A DNA stretch of 64,000 nt from VAZQ01 sp046733355 (GTDB lineage Bacteria > Pseudomonadota > Alphaproteobacteria > Rhizobiales > Xanthobacteraceae): positions 13,134 to 77,133 of the forward strand of contig JBKPOZ010000126.1 in NCBI GenBank assembly GCA_046733355.1, written 5' to 3'. Within the stretch, counting starts at the first letter, position 1; every line of letters starts with the position of its first letter. This document shows, one piece after another, positions 1-6,686 of the stretch. Below the pieces are notes generated by a model. The model saw only the letters and a list, made by a program, of their open reading frames with translations, made no database searches and was not told where the DNA came from. A program made the translations under genes and the position numbers.

Positions 1-1
1 C

Positions 2-793
2 AAGAACACCATCGACGAACATCTCGACATGCTGATGGTCTGCCATCATCTGGATCCGTCGATCGCGGAGGATCTCGCCTTTGCGGAGAGCCGTATCCGC
101 AAGGAGACCATTGCGGCCGAGGACATCCTGCACGACATGGGCGCGCTCTCGATGATGTCCTCGGACAGCCAGGCCATGGGGCGCATCGGCGAGGTGATCA
201 TCCGCACATGGCAGACCGCGGACAAGATGAAAAAGCAGCGCGGGCGGCTGCCTGAGGAGAAAGGCGACAACGACAACGTGCGCGCCAAGCGGTACGTCGC
301 CAAATACACGATCAACCCGGCGATCGCGCACGGCGTGTCGAAGCACATCGGCTCCGTGGAGAAGGGCAAGCTCGCCGATCTCGTGCTGTGGTCGCCCGCC
401 TTCTTCGGCGTGAAGCCTGACTGCATCATCAAGGGCGGCAGCATTGTTGCCGCGCCGATGGGCGATCCCAATGCATCGATTCCCACTCCCCAGCCGGTGC
501 ACTACCGGCCGATGTTCGCGGCCTATGGGCGCGCGCAGACCGCCTGCGCCGTGGTTTTCGTCTCGAAGGCGGCCGTACAAGCCGGTATGCGCCGCAGCCT
601 CGGCGTGGAGAAGGAGTTTCTGTCAGTCGAGAACACACGCGGCAAAATCTCGAAAAAGAGCATGGTGCACAACGACGCCACCCCGAAGATCGAGGTGGAT
701 CCGGAAACCTACGAGGTGCGCGCCGACGGCGAGTTGCTCACCTGCCCCCCCGCCGACGTCCTCCCCATGGCGCAGCGCTACTTTTTGTTTTGA
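2..793 (+). CDS. ureC: Urease subunit alpha, C-terminal part (5' end outside window)
   Basis: C-terminal 263 residues or so of the catalytic urease subunit, which hydrolyses urea to ammonia and carbamate in the cytoplasm. The frame is open from base 2. The visible part holds the mobile-flap motif MVCHHL with the catalytic histidine (H320 in Klebsiella numbering) and SSDSQAMGR, whose aspartate is the family's bridging nickel ligand (D360). The C-terminus ends in LPMAQRYFLF, as usual for UreC. The stop overlaps the ureE start by one base (TGATG), so the two are translationally coupled. The other Ni ligands and the carbamylated lysine lie upstream of the window. Identification is secure. Confidence 0.97.
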   Translation, partial: KNTIDEHLDMLMVCHHLDPSIAEDLAFAESRIRKETIAAEDILHDMGALSMMSSDSQAMGRIGEVIIRTWQTADKMKKQRGRLPEEKGDNDNVRAKRYVAKYTINPAIAHGVSKHIGSVEKGKLADLVLWSPAFFGVKPDCIIKGGSIVAAPMGDPNASIPTPQPVHYRPMFAAYGRAQTACAVVFVSKAAVQAGMRRSLGVEKEFLSVENTRGKISKKSMVHNDATPKIEVDPETYEVRADGELLTCPPADVLPMAQRYFLF

Positions 794-1272
794 TGACCTC
801 GACCGTCCCGCGTGCGACCTCAGTATGCGCGATCGACATGCGCAATCGCGCCCGCGTGATTGACGAGGTGGTGCTCGCGGCCGACGAGCGCCACCGCCGT
901 CGTGTTGCGCTCACCGGCGCGCGCGGCACCGCGTTTCTGCTCGATCTGCCGCACGCGACCGTGCTGCGCGACGGCTATGGCCTCGTGCTCGAGGATGGCG
1001 CAATCGTGCGCGTCGTCGGAAAGCCCGAGCCGCTCGTCGAAATCACTGCAGCGAATGCCGCCGAGCTCGCGCGCCTGGCGTGGCACATCGGGAACCGACA
1101 CACCGAGGTGCAGGTCGTCGGCCAATCTCTGCGCATCCGCCGCGACCACGTGCTTGAAGAAATGCTGCGCGGCCTCGGCGCGCATCTGCATCCGATCGAA
1201 GTACCCTTCGAGCCCGAAACCGGCGCCTACCACTCGCATGGCCACCACCAGGACCACGATGACCACGCGTAA
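793..1272 (+). CDS. ureE: Urease accessory protein UreE (nickel metallochaperone)
   Basis: 159 residues. UreE delivers Ni2+ to the UreDFG-apourease complex. The N-terminal half is the beta-barrel peptide-binding domain and the C-terminal half is the ferredoxin-like metal-binding domain (GNRHTEVQVV, then ADHL-like IRRDHVLEEMLRGLGA). The tail HSHGHHQDHDDHA is the typical histidine-rich nickel-binding extension. I chose the ATG at 793 that overlaps the ureC stop; a TTG one codon earlier is possible. The 3' end overlaps the first ATG of ureF by 14 bases, which supports a single operon. Confidence 0.95.
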   Translation: MTSTVPRATSVCAIDMRNRARVIDEVVLAADERHRRRVALTGARGTAFLLDLPHATVLRDGYGLVLEDGAIVRVVGKPEPLVEITAANAAELARLAWHIGNRHTEVQVVGQSLRIRRDHVLEEMLRGLGAHLHPIEVPFEPETGAYHSHGHHQDHDDHA

Positions 1273-2029
1273 AATTCGCGGGCTCGTCCGTTCGTCCCCG
1301 CGAAAACGGGGACCCAGGATTGTGGATTCCCGACCGCGGGGGAATGAGCGGTCGAACGACCTTGATGCGCCGGCGCTCTATCGGCTCATGGCGTGGCTGT
1401 CGCCCGCGTTTCCGACGGGCGCATTCTCCTATTCGAGCGGCCTCGAATGGGCGGTGCAGGCCGGCGATGTGACCGACGAGGATTCGCTGCGTGCGTGGCT
1501 CAAAGTGATCATGCGAGAGGGCAGCGGGTTCTGTGACGCGGTTTTCTTTACGCATGCTTATCGCGCAGCCGCGCAGCACGATTCCGCGCACCTGCGGGAG
1601 ACTGCCGAGCTCGCGCTCGCTTTCGCGTCCAGCAAGGAAAAATATTTGGAGACCACGGCCCAGGGCCGCGCTTTCCTCGATACCGTGCGTGCCGCCTGGC
1701 CGGCCGAGATGTTCGGCCAGCCCGATGCCGATATCGCGCTGCCTATCGCGGTTGCGCGTGCATGTGCGGCGCATGGCATTCCGGAAAAGCCGGCGCTCGC
1801 CTGTCTGCTGCAGGCCTACACCGCCAATCTCGTTTCCGCCGGCGTGCGCCTCATTCCCCTCGGCCAGACGCAGGGCCAGCGGCTCATTGCGCAGCTCGAA
1901 CCTCTCGTGCTCGCGACGGCGGAACGCGCTGCCTCGACGTCGCTCGATGACACCGGCAGCATCACGCTGCGTGCAGACCTCGCCTCGATGCGCCACGAAA
2001 CCCAGTACACGCGATTGTTCAGATCGTGA
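1259..2029 (+). CDS. ureF: Urease accessory protein UreF with a repeat-derived N-terminal segment
   Basis: UreF, the all-helical protein that with UreD/UreH and UreG forms the GTP-dependent urease activation complex. The conserved body begins at ALYRLMAWLSPAFPTGAFSY and runs to the C-terminus. The only ATG upstream of that motif in this frame is at 1259, inside the ureE 3' end. From there the protein carries about 30 extra residues (SSPRKRG... to ...RGNERS) that translate a dispersed palindromic repeat. A start at the internal ATG 1388 would remove conserved residues. I therefore infer that a repeat inserted in frame near the N-terminus, with 1259 still the start. Length is 256 aa against about 225-240 for the family. 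Confidence 0.9.
   Translation: MTTRKIRGLVRSSPRKRGPRIVDSRPRGNERSNDLDAPALYRLMAWLSPAFPTGAFSYSSGLEWAVQAGDVTDEDSLRAWLKVIMREGSGFCDAVFFTHAYRAAAQHDSAHLRETAELALAFASSKEKYLETTAQGRAFLDTVRAAWPAEMFGQPDADIALPIAVARACAAHGIPEKPALACLLQAYTANLVSAGVRLIPLGQTQGQRLIAQLEPLVLATAERAASTSLDDTGSITLRADLASMRHETQYTRLFRS
1290..1351. repeat. Palindromic dispersed repeat inside ureF
   Basis: Imperfect inverted repeat: CCCCGCGAAAACGGGGA, then GGATTCCCGACCGCGGGGGA and AATGAGCGG. The same kind of element, in the opposite orientation, lies at 23601-23665. Copies of this type are common between genes in Bradyrhizobium-like genomes. Here it is read through as ureF codons. Confidence 0.75.
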
Positions 2030-2031
2030 AA

Positions 2032-2658
2032 ATGAGCACGCACGGGCCGCTGCGCGTCGGTGTCGGCGGGCCGGTGGGCTCCGGCAAGACCGCGCTCATG
2101 GACGCGCTCTGCAAGCGCCTGCGCGGATCCTACGAGATTGCCGCCATTACCAACGACATCTACACGAAATGGGACGCCGAGTTTCTTGTGCGCTCCGGCG
2201 CGCTCGCGCCCGAGCGCATCGCGGGCGTCGAGACGGGCGGCTGCCCGCATACCGCCATCCGCGAGGACGCCTCCATCAATCTCGCGGCCGTCGCCGAGAT
2301 GCAGAAGAAGTTTCCCGCACTCGATCTCGTGCTCATAGAATCGGGCGGCGACAATCTTGCTGCCACCTTCTCGCCCGAGCTTGCGGATCTCACGATTTAC
2401 GTCATCGATGTCGCCGCCGGCGACAAGATCCCGCAAAAAGGTGGCCCCGGCATCACGCGCTCCGACCTTCTGGTGATCAACAAGATCGATCTTGCGCCTT
2501 ACGTCGGTGCCTCGCTCGAAGTAATGGAGCGCGATGCGAAAAAAATGCGCGGCGCGCGCCCGTTCGTCTTTACTAACCTGCGCAGCGGCGATGGCGTCGA
2601 GCCGATCGCGACATTCATCGAGGAGAAAGGCGGGTTGCGTGCTACGATTTCGGCATGA
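2032..2658 (+). CDS. ureG: Urease accessory protein UreG (GTPase)
   Basis: SIMIBI-class GTPase that couples GTP hydrolysis to nickel insertion into urease. Visible motifs are the P-loop GVGGPVGSGKT near residues 9-19, the metal-binding CPH in GGCPHTAIREDAS, the switch-region ESGGDNLAATFSPELAD, and the base-recognition NKID. Length is 208 aa, normal for UreG. The ATG at 2032 gives the standard N-terminus (HGPLRVGV). A GTG at 2026 overlaps the ureF stop and is an alternative start. The stop overlaps the next ATG (ATGA at 2655-2658). Confidence 0.96.
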   Translation: MSTHGPLRVGVGGPVGSGKTALMDALCKRLRGSYEIAAITNDIYTKWDAEFLVRSGALAPERIAGVETGGCPHTAIREDASINLAAVAEMQKKFPALDLVLIESGGDNLAATFSPELADLTIYVIDVAAGDKIPQKGGPGITRSDLLVINKIDLAPYVGASLEVMERDAKKMRGARPFVFTNLRSGDGVEPIATFIEEKGGLRATISA

Positions 2659-3500
2659 AGCTCCTGAGCTATAGCGTTGCGGGAAAGCAAAGCTTTGGGG
2701 CAGTGGCCGGCGAGGGCGTCATTGATCTCCGCGAGCGCCTTTCCGGCCACTGCGCGACCCTGCGCGAGGCTCTTGCCGCCGACGCGATTACGGAAATGAG
2801 GCAAATCGCCGAGGTAACAAAACCCGATCACCGGCTTGGCGAGATCACCTTTCTGCCGCCCATTACGCAGCCGGAAAAAATTCTCTGCGCCGGCATCAAC
2901 TACCACTCACACGCGGTGGAGACCGGCCGTGACATCCCCAAGGCGCCGAGCATGTTTCTGCGTCTTTCCAGCACGCTGGTGGCGCACAACGGCGCGCTGG
3001 TGCGTCCTTCGGTTTCCACCCAATTCAATTACGAGGGCGAACTCGCCCTCGTCATCGGCCGCCCCGGCCGGCAAATCGCGGAGGAACGCGCGCTCGATCA
3101 TGTGGCCGGCTACAGCTGCTTCGTCGACGGCAGCGTGCGCGATTACCAAAGATTCTCCGTCACGGCCGGAAAGAATTTCCCAAACACCGGGGCGCTCGGA
3201 CCGTGGATCGTGACCACCGACGAAATCGGCGATCCCGCGCGGCTCGTCCTTGTCACGCGGCTGAACGGCCGCGAGGTGCAGCGAGCGACCACCGATCTCC
3301 TCATCCATTCGGTCGCGCGCATCGTCTCCTTCTGTTCGCAGTTCACCGCGCTCGCGCCCGGCGATGTCATCGCCACCGGCACGCCCGAGGGCGTCGGCCA
3401 GAGCCGCCGGCCGCCGCTGTGGCTCAAGGCAGGCGACTTGCTCGAAGTGGAAATCTCCCGCGTCGGCGCGCTGCGCAGCCGTGTCGTTGACGGCACATAG
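2655..3500 (+). CDS. Fumarylacetoacetate hydrolase family protein
   Basis: 281-aa FAH-superfamily enzyme (5-carboxymethyl-2-hydroxymuconate isomerase / acylpyruvase / decarboxylase group). The C-terminal catalytic domain shows the metal-binding pattern E-x-E in NYEGELALVIG (about residues 127 and 129) and the aspartate in CFVDGSVRDYQ (about 158). The closing motif GDVIATGTPEGVG is also present. The substrate cannot be told from sequence; these enzymes cleave or isomerise C-C bonds in 2,4-diketo or 2-oxo acids. The start codon overlaps the ureG stop (ATGA), so the gene is translationally coupled to the urease operon. It is convergent with the next gene, with only 6 bases between them. Confidence 0.88.
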   Translation: MKLLSYSVAGKQSFGAVAGEGVIDLRERLSGHCATLREALAADAITEMRQIAEVTKPDHRLGEITFLPPITQPEKILCAGINYHSHAVETGRDIPKAPSMFLRLSSTLVAHNGALVRPSVSTQFNYEGELALVIGRPGRQIAEERALDHVAGYSCFVDGSVRDYQRFSVTAGKNFPNTGALGPWIVTTDEIGDPARLVLVTRLNGREVQRATTDLLIHSVARIVSFCSQFTALAPGDVIATGTPEGVGQSRRPPLWLKAGDLLEVEISRVGALRSRVVDGT

Positions 3501-3506
3501 TCCGCA

Positions 3507-3824
3507 TCACTCGCCGATCTCCTTCGCGGAGAGCCTGTCGTCGCCGACGAACAGCCAGCCGCCCGCATAGAGGAGCGTCACTTCCTTGGTGGTTGGCAAT
3601 TCGGAAACGATTTGCTGCAGGTCCGCTGCATGCACAGCAATCTCGTCTCTCCACTTCCCCGTCGCCTTCAGATTCGTCGCGGCGAGGCGCGTCTCGATCC
3701 AGAAGCCGCCGTCCTCGGCATAAAGGAGCGTGAGGTCACCTTCGGCGTCCGGCCCGCTGCGCAGCTTGGTCACCGCGCGCTTGAGGGCGAGCCGATTGAC
3801 CGTGACTTCGTTGGCGGGGTGCAT
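3507..3824 (-). CDS. Hypothetical protein, 105 aa
   Basis: I do not recognise the family. The ATG at 3824 has a strong purine-rich ribosome site (GGAGGAGGG) eight bases upstream, so I prefer it to a start 15 codons earlier. The protein is soluble, with alternating strands and helices. It has two similar halves, each ending in a TLLYA element (DLTLLYAEDGGFWIETR and EVTLLYAGGWLFVGDDR), which suggests an internal duplication. It lies just downstream of the siroheme synthase gene and may be the last gene of the nitrite assimilation operon. It is not the DUF2849 protein often found in that position in rhizobia. Confidence 0.65.
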   Translation of the reverse strand: MHPANEVTVNRLALKRAVTKLRSGPDAEGDLTLLYAEDGGFWIETRLAATNLKATGKWRDEIAVHAADLQQIVSELPTTKEVTLLYAGGWLFVGDDRLSAKEIGE

Positions 3825-3881
3825 GGTCTGATCCCTCCTCCGCGTAGCGGTGGAGGGTGGCCGCCGCAAGACAGCCGGCGC

Positions 3882-4784
3882 TCAGGCAGCGCCGAGCCGG
3901 ACGACGCGTTTGCCGGTGCCGGCGAGGCGGCGCATTTGCGCCGCGATCTCGGGCGCGGAGAGGCCGCGCACAAGAATGCTCTCGGCCTCGCGGCGGGCGA
4001 AGTCGAGCACGCCCGCGGCAACGTCGGCTTCAATGAGGAGAACGTCGGCGCAGGCAAGCGCGCGAACCGCGCGCAAGGTGAGCAGCTCGGGATCGTGCGG
4101 CACCGGAGAGATCACAGTGACGTCGGCCAAAGGCGCATCGTCTCGCACGGAGCGATCGAGCAGCTCGGCAAAAAACGCCGGCTGCGGCTCACGCTCGGGC
4201 TGCGCTATCGCGACACTTGCAAAGTTCTGCCAAAAGCGGCGGCGCACCGCGAATGAAAGGCGGTAATTGCTCATGCGAACGCGCCAGCGCTGCGCCGCTG
4301 CGGCCCAGCGGGCGAAGCCGTGCGGGATGAGTGTTTCGAGGCGCGTGCGGATCGCCTGCGCCAAGGCCGGCGCGGCGCCATCCGTCGAAATACCGATCAC
4401 CAGCGGCGAGCGGTTGACGATAGCCCCGAATGAAAAATCACAAAAAACCGGCTTGTCGATGACGTTGACCAGAACGCCCGCTGCGCGCGCGGCCTGCGCG
4501 AAGCGCGCGGCTTCGTCTTTTCCGCCGAAATCGCCGATTGCCACGGCGGCGCCCGTCAGGTCCTTCGGCTGCCACGCGCGCGCATGCAGATCTATACGCG
4601 TGCGCCCCGACGGTTCGCCGAGCGCGCGAAGCTCTTCACAGAATGTTTCGGCATAGACATCGACGGATGCGCCGGCAGCGGCGACCAGCTCGGCCTTCCA
4701 GGCCGCCGCGGCAGTGCCCCCCGCCACCACCGCGCGTTTGCCCTCGAGCGCAAGAAATACGGGTAGCCGCGCGAGTGGCTGCAT
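3882..4784 (-). CDS. cysG: Siroheme synthase: precorrin-2 dehydrogenase/ferrochelatase with degenerate, truncated methyltransferase tail
   Basis: The N-terminal 200 residues or so are the CysG-B/Met8 module, which oxidises precorrin-2 to sirohydrochlorin with NAD and inserts iron. The Rossmann segment is RAVVAGGTAAAAWKAELVAAAG, with the later FGAIVNRSPLVIGISTDGAAP motif. After a linker the protein resembles the start of uroporphyrinogen-III methyltransferase (DPELLTLRAVRALACADVLL ... GKRVVRL). The GAGPGDPE loop has become SPVPHDPE, and the protein stops at GKRVVRLGAA, exactly where the family continues into GGDP(F/M). The methyltransferase should therefore be inactive and a separate CobA-type enzyme needed. 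Siroheme is the cofactor of the adjacent NirA. The start could also be ATG 4844, which would add 20 residues. Confidence 0.85.
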   Translation of the reverse strand: MQPLARLPVFLALEGKRAVVAGGTAAAAWKAELVAAAGASVDVYAETFCEELRALGEPSGRTRIDLHARAWQPKDLTGAAVAIGDFGGKDEAARFAQAARAAGVLVNVIDKPVFCDFSFGAIVNRSPLVIGISTDGAAPALAQAIRTRLETLIPHGFARWAAAAQRWRVRMSNYRLSFAVRRRFWQNFASVAIAQPEREPQPAFFAELLDRSVRDDAPLADVTVISPVPHDPELLTLRAVRALACADVLLIEADVAAGVLDFARREAESILVRGLSAPEIAAQMRRLAGTGKRVVRLGAA

Positions 4785-4894
4785 GCGGGACTGCGTCAAG
4801 CCCGCGCATGACGGATCAGCATCAGGTTTGAAGCGCACGTTCATGGCGGATGATGCGTTTGAGCTCCGGCAGGCACAGGCTCTCGCGGTACCGT

Positions 4895-6511
4895 CTAATA
4901 AACATCCTGCTGGTAGCGGCCAGATTTTTTGAGATCGGCCACAAAAGCGACCGCCTCGTTCGTGCTGCGGACGCCGAACTTCGCCACCACGTCGATGAGC
5001 GCGCGCTCGACATCGCGCGCCATGTGCCTGGCGTCGCCGCAGATGTAGACATGCGCGCCTTCGGCGAGCCAGCACCAGAGGTCGCGGCCGACCTCGCGCA
5101 TGCGGTCCTGCACGTAGATCTTCTGCTCGCCATCGCGCGACCAGGCCAGCGTGAGGCGCGTGAGCACGCGCGCGGCCTTCATGCCGGTGAGCTCTTCTTC
5201 GTAAAAGAAGTCGCAGGCGCTGCGCTGATGGCCGAAGAACAGCCAATTGCGGCCCGGTGCCCGGGTTGCCATGCGTTCGTGCAAAAACGCGCGGAACGGC
5301 GCAATACCGGTCCCGGGGCCGATCATGATGATGGGTAGAGTTGGATCGCCGGGCAGGTTGAAATGCTCGGCCTTCTGCACGTACGCCTTGACGCGCTCGC
5401 CCTCGCGAATGCGATCTGCAAAGAAGGTGGATGCAACGCCGAGCCGCGTACGCCCGTTGATCGGGTAGCGGACCGCGTCGATGCACAGGCCAATCCGCGT
5501 TGGGTCGACCTTCGGTGAGGAGGCAATGGAATAGAGCCGCGGCTGCAGCGGATCGAGCGCCTCGATAAAGGCTTCCGGGTCCGGCCGCACACCGGAAAAC
5601 ATCTCGATCGCGGCGAGCACATCGAGCGCCTCGGCATCGGCATCCTCGCCGGCGGCCAAAGCCTTGGCTTTCTGCCGCCGCTCGCCACCGGTGAGATAGG
5701 AGAACAGCGTGAACAGCATATCGGGCGCCAGCCCAAGCGACACGGCGTCCGTGAGCTCCTCGCGCAGCGTGCGCCCGCCGATGGGGAAGTCGGCCGGCAC
5801 ATGCAGCGCGGCAATGACTGCCTCGACCAGCGCGGGCGGATTTTTAGGAAACACACCCAATGAATCGCCGACGCGATATTCGAGACCGCATCCGGAAATA
5901 TCGATCTCGACGTGCCAGGTCTCTTTCTGCGAGCCCGGCTTGTTGAGCCGCGTGCGCGAGAGAAACACGGCGTCGACAGGGCTCTCCCGCGCTCGTGCTG
6001 CCGGAGTGGTCTGGGCGGCGGGCTTTTCGGGCGCGACAGACCCGGTCGATGCGGTGCGCGAGGATGCCGCGCCGTCCAGTTCCTGATGCAGCGTCTTGAG
6101 CGTGCGCGCGGTTTCCTTGCCGCCGGGCACGCACAGGTTGAGGCGGTCTTCGTTTTTCGAAAAGATCGCGTTCGCGTAATCCGCGCAATTATATCCGCAC
6201 TGGCCGCAGTCCTGCTGGCCCATCGCCGCCATCATGCGGCGCGGAAGCGCGCGACCGTCCGCAAGGCGCATGCGGTCGGCGAGGGGCATCGCCGGGTCGT
6301 GCCAGGGCGCATCGTCCTCGGCCACCGGCGTTTCGGCCGGAATGCCGGCAATCAGCGCATCGCCGTGTTCGGGCGAGAGCGGCATGATGCCGGTCTGATC
6401 AAGCCCGAGATAGCCGGCAAAGAATCCGTTGAGCCAGGCGCGCTGCTCCGCCGAGAACGGCGCCGTCTCGGGGACAATCCTGGCAAATGGCAGCGGAACG
6501 GGCTGAGTCAT
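4895..6511 (-). CDS. FAD/NAD(P) reductase with N-terminal [4Fe-4S]-type domain (sulfite reductase alpha-like), probable electron donor to NirA
   Basis: 538 aa. Residues about 95-140 carry a four-cysteine domain (DCGQCGYNCADY ... NLCVPGGKETA) like the Fe-S domain of RnfB (PF04060 type). From about residue 185 the protein is a CysJ/cytochrome P450 reductase-type flavoprotein: RxYS motif QPRLYSIASSP for FAD, GPGTGIAPFRAFLHER for NADPH, YICGDARHMARDVE, and a C-terminal GRYQQDVY. The N-terminal flavodoxin (FMN) domain of true CysJ is absent, and the iron-sulfur domain takes its place. It sits between nirA and cysG, so the likely role is NAD(P)H oxidation to feed nitrite (or sulfite) reduction. The ATG at 6511 was chosen; ATGs further upstream lie in a repeat. 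Confidence 0.88.
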   Translation of the reverse strand: MTQPVPLPFARIVPETAPFSAEQRAWLNGFFAGYLGLDQTGIMPLSPEHGDALIAGIPAETPVAEDDAPWHDPAMPLADRMRLADGRALPRRMMAAMGQQDCGQCGYNCADYANAIFSKNEDRLNLCVPGGKETARTLKTLHQELDGAASSRTASTGSVAPEKPAAQTTPAARARESPVDAVFLSRTRLNKPGSQKETWHVEIDISGCGLEYRVGDSLGVFPKNPPALVEAVIAALHVPADFPIGGRTLREELTDAVSLGLAPDMLFTLFSYLTGGERRQKAKALAAGEDADAEALDVLAAIEMFSGVRPDPEAFIEALDPLQPRLYSIASSPKVDPTRIGLCIDAVRYPINGRTRLGVASTFFADRIREGERVKAYVQKAEHFNLPGDPTLPIIMIGPGTGIAPFRAFLHERMATRAPGRNWLFFGHQRSACDFFYEEELTGMKAARVLTRLTLAWSRDGEQKIYVQDRMREVGRDLWCWLAEGAHVYICGDARHMARDVERALIDVVAKFGVRSTNEAVAFVADLKKSGRYQQDVY

Positions 6512-6528
6512 GCGCTTGCCTCGTAGCC

Positions 6529-6655
6529 GTAGGGTGGGCAAAGGCGCGGTACTCGGCGCTCAGGCGTATGCAAAATTGCGCGCGCGCCGTGCCCACGCCG
6601 GACGATCCGACCGCGTGCGCACGGCGTGCAAGCACACGCCTTTGCGCACCCTACG
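6529..6655. repeat. Long inverted repeat between nirA and the reductase gene
   Basis: The arms GTAGGGTGGGCAAAGGCG (6529-6546) and CGCCTTTGCGCACCCTAC (6637-6654) are near-perfect reverse complements. A second internal pair of GCGTGCC/GGCACGC-like arms lies between them. It is the GTAGGGTGGGC repeat type common in Bradyrhizobium-like genomes. Its position within the operon could attenuate or stabilise the transcript. Confidence 0.75.
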
Positions 6656-6686
6656 ATACGCGCGCACATTTTTGCGCGCCCGACAA

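Noticed and set aside
860..1258. N-terminal extension of UreF reaching back over ureE
   Set aside because: It is the out-of-frame reading of ureE. The first plausible start is ATG 1259.
3882..4100. A frameshift as the cause of the CysG truncation
   Set aside because: Neither of the other two frames downstream of VRLGAA gives the expected GGDP(F/M) continuation, so this is a true truncation, unlike the five homopolymer cases.
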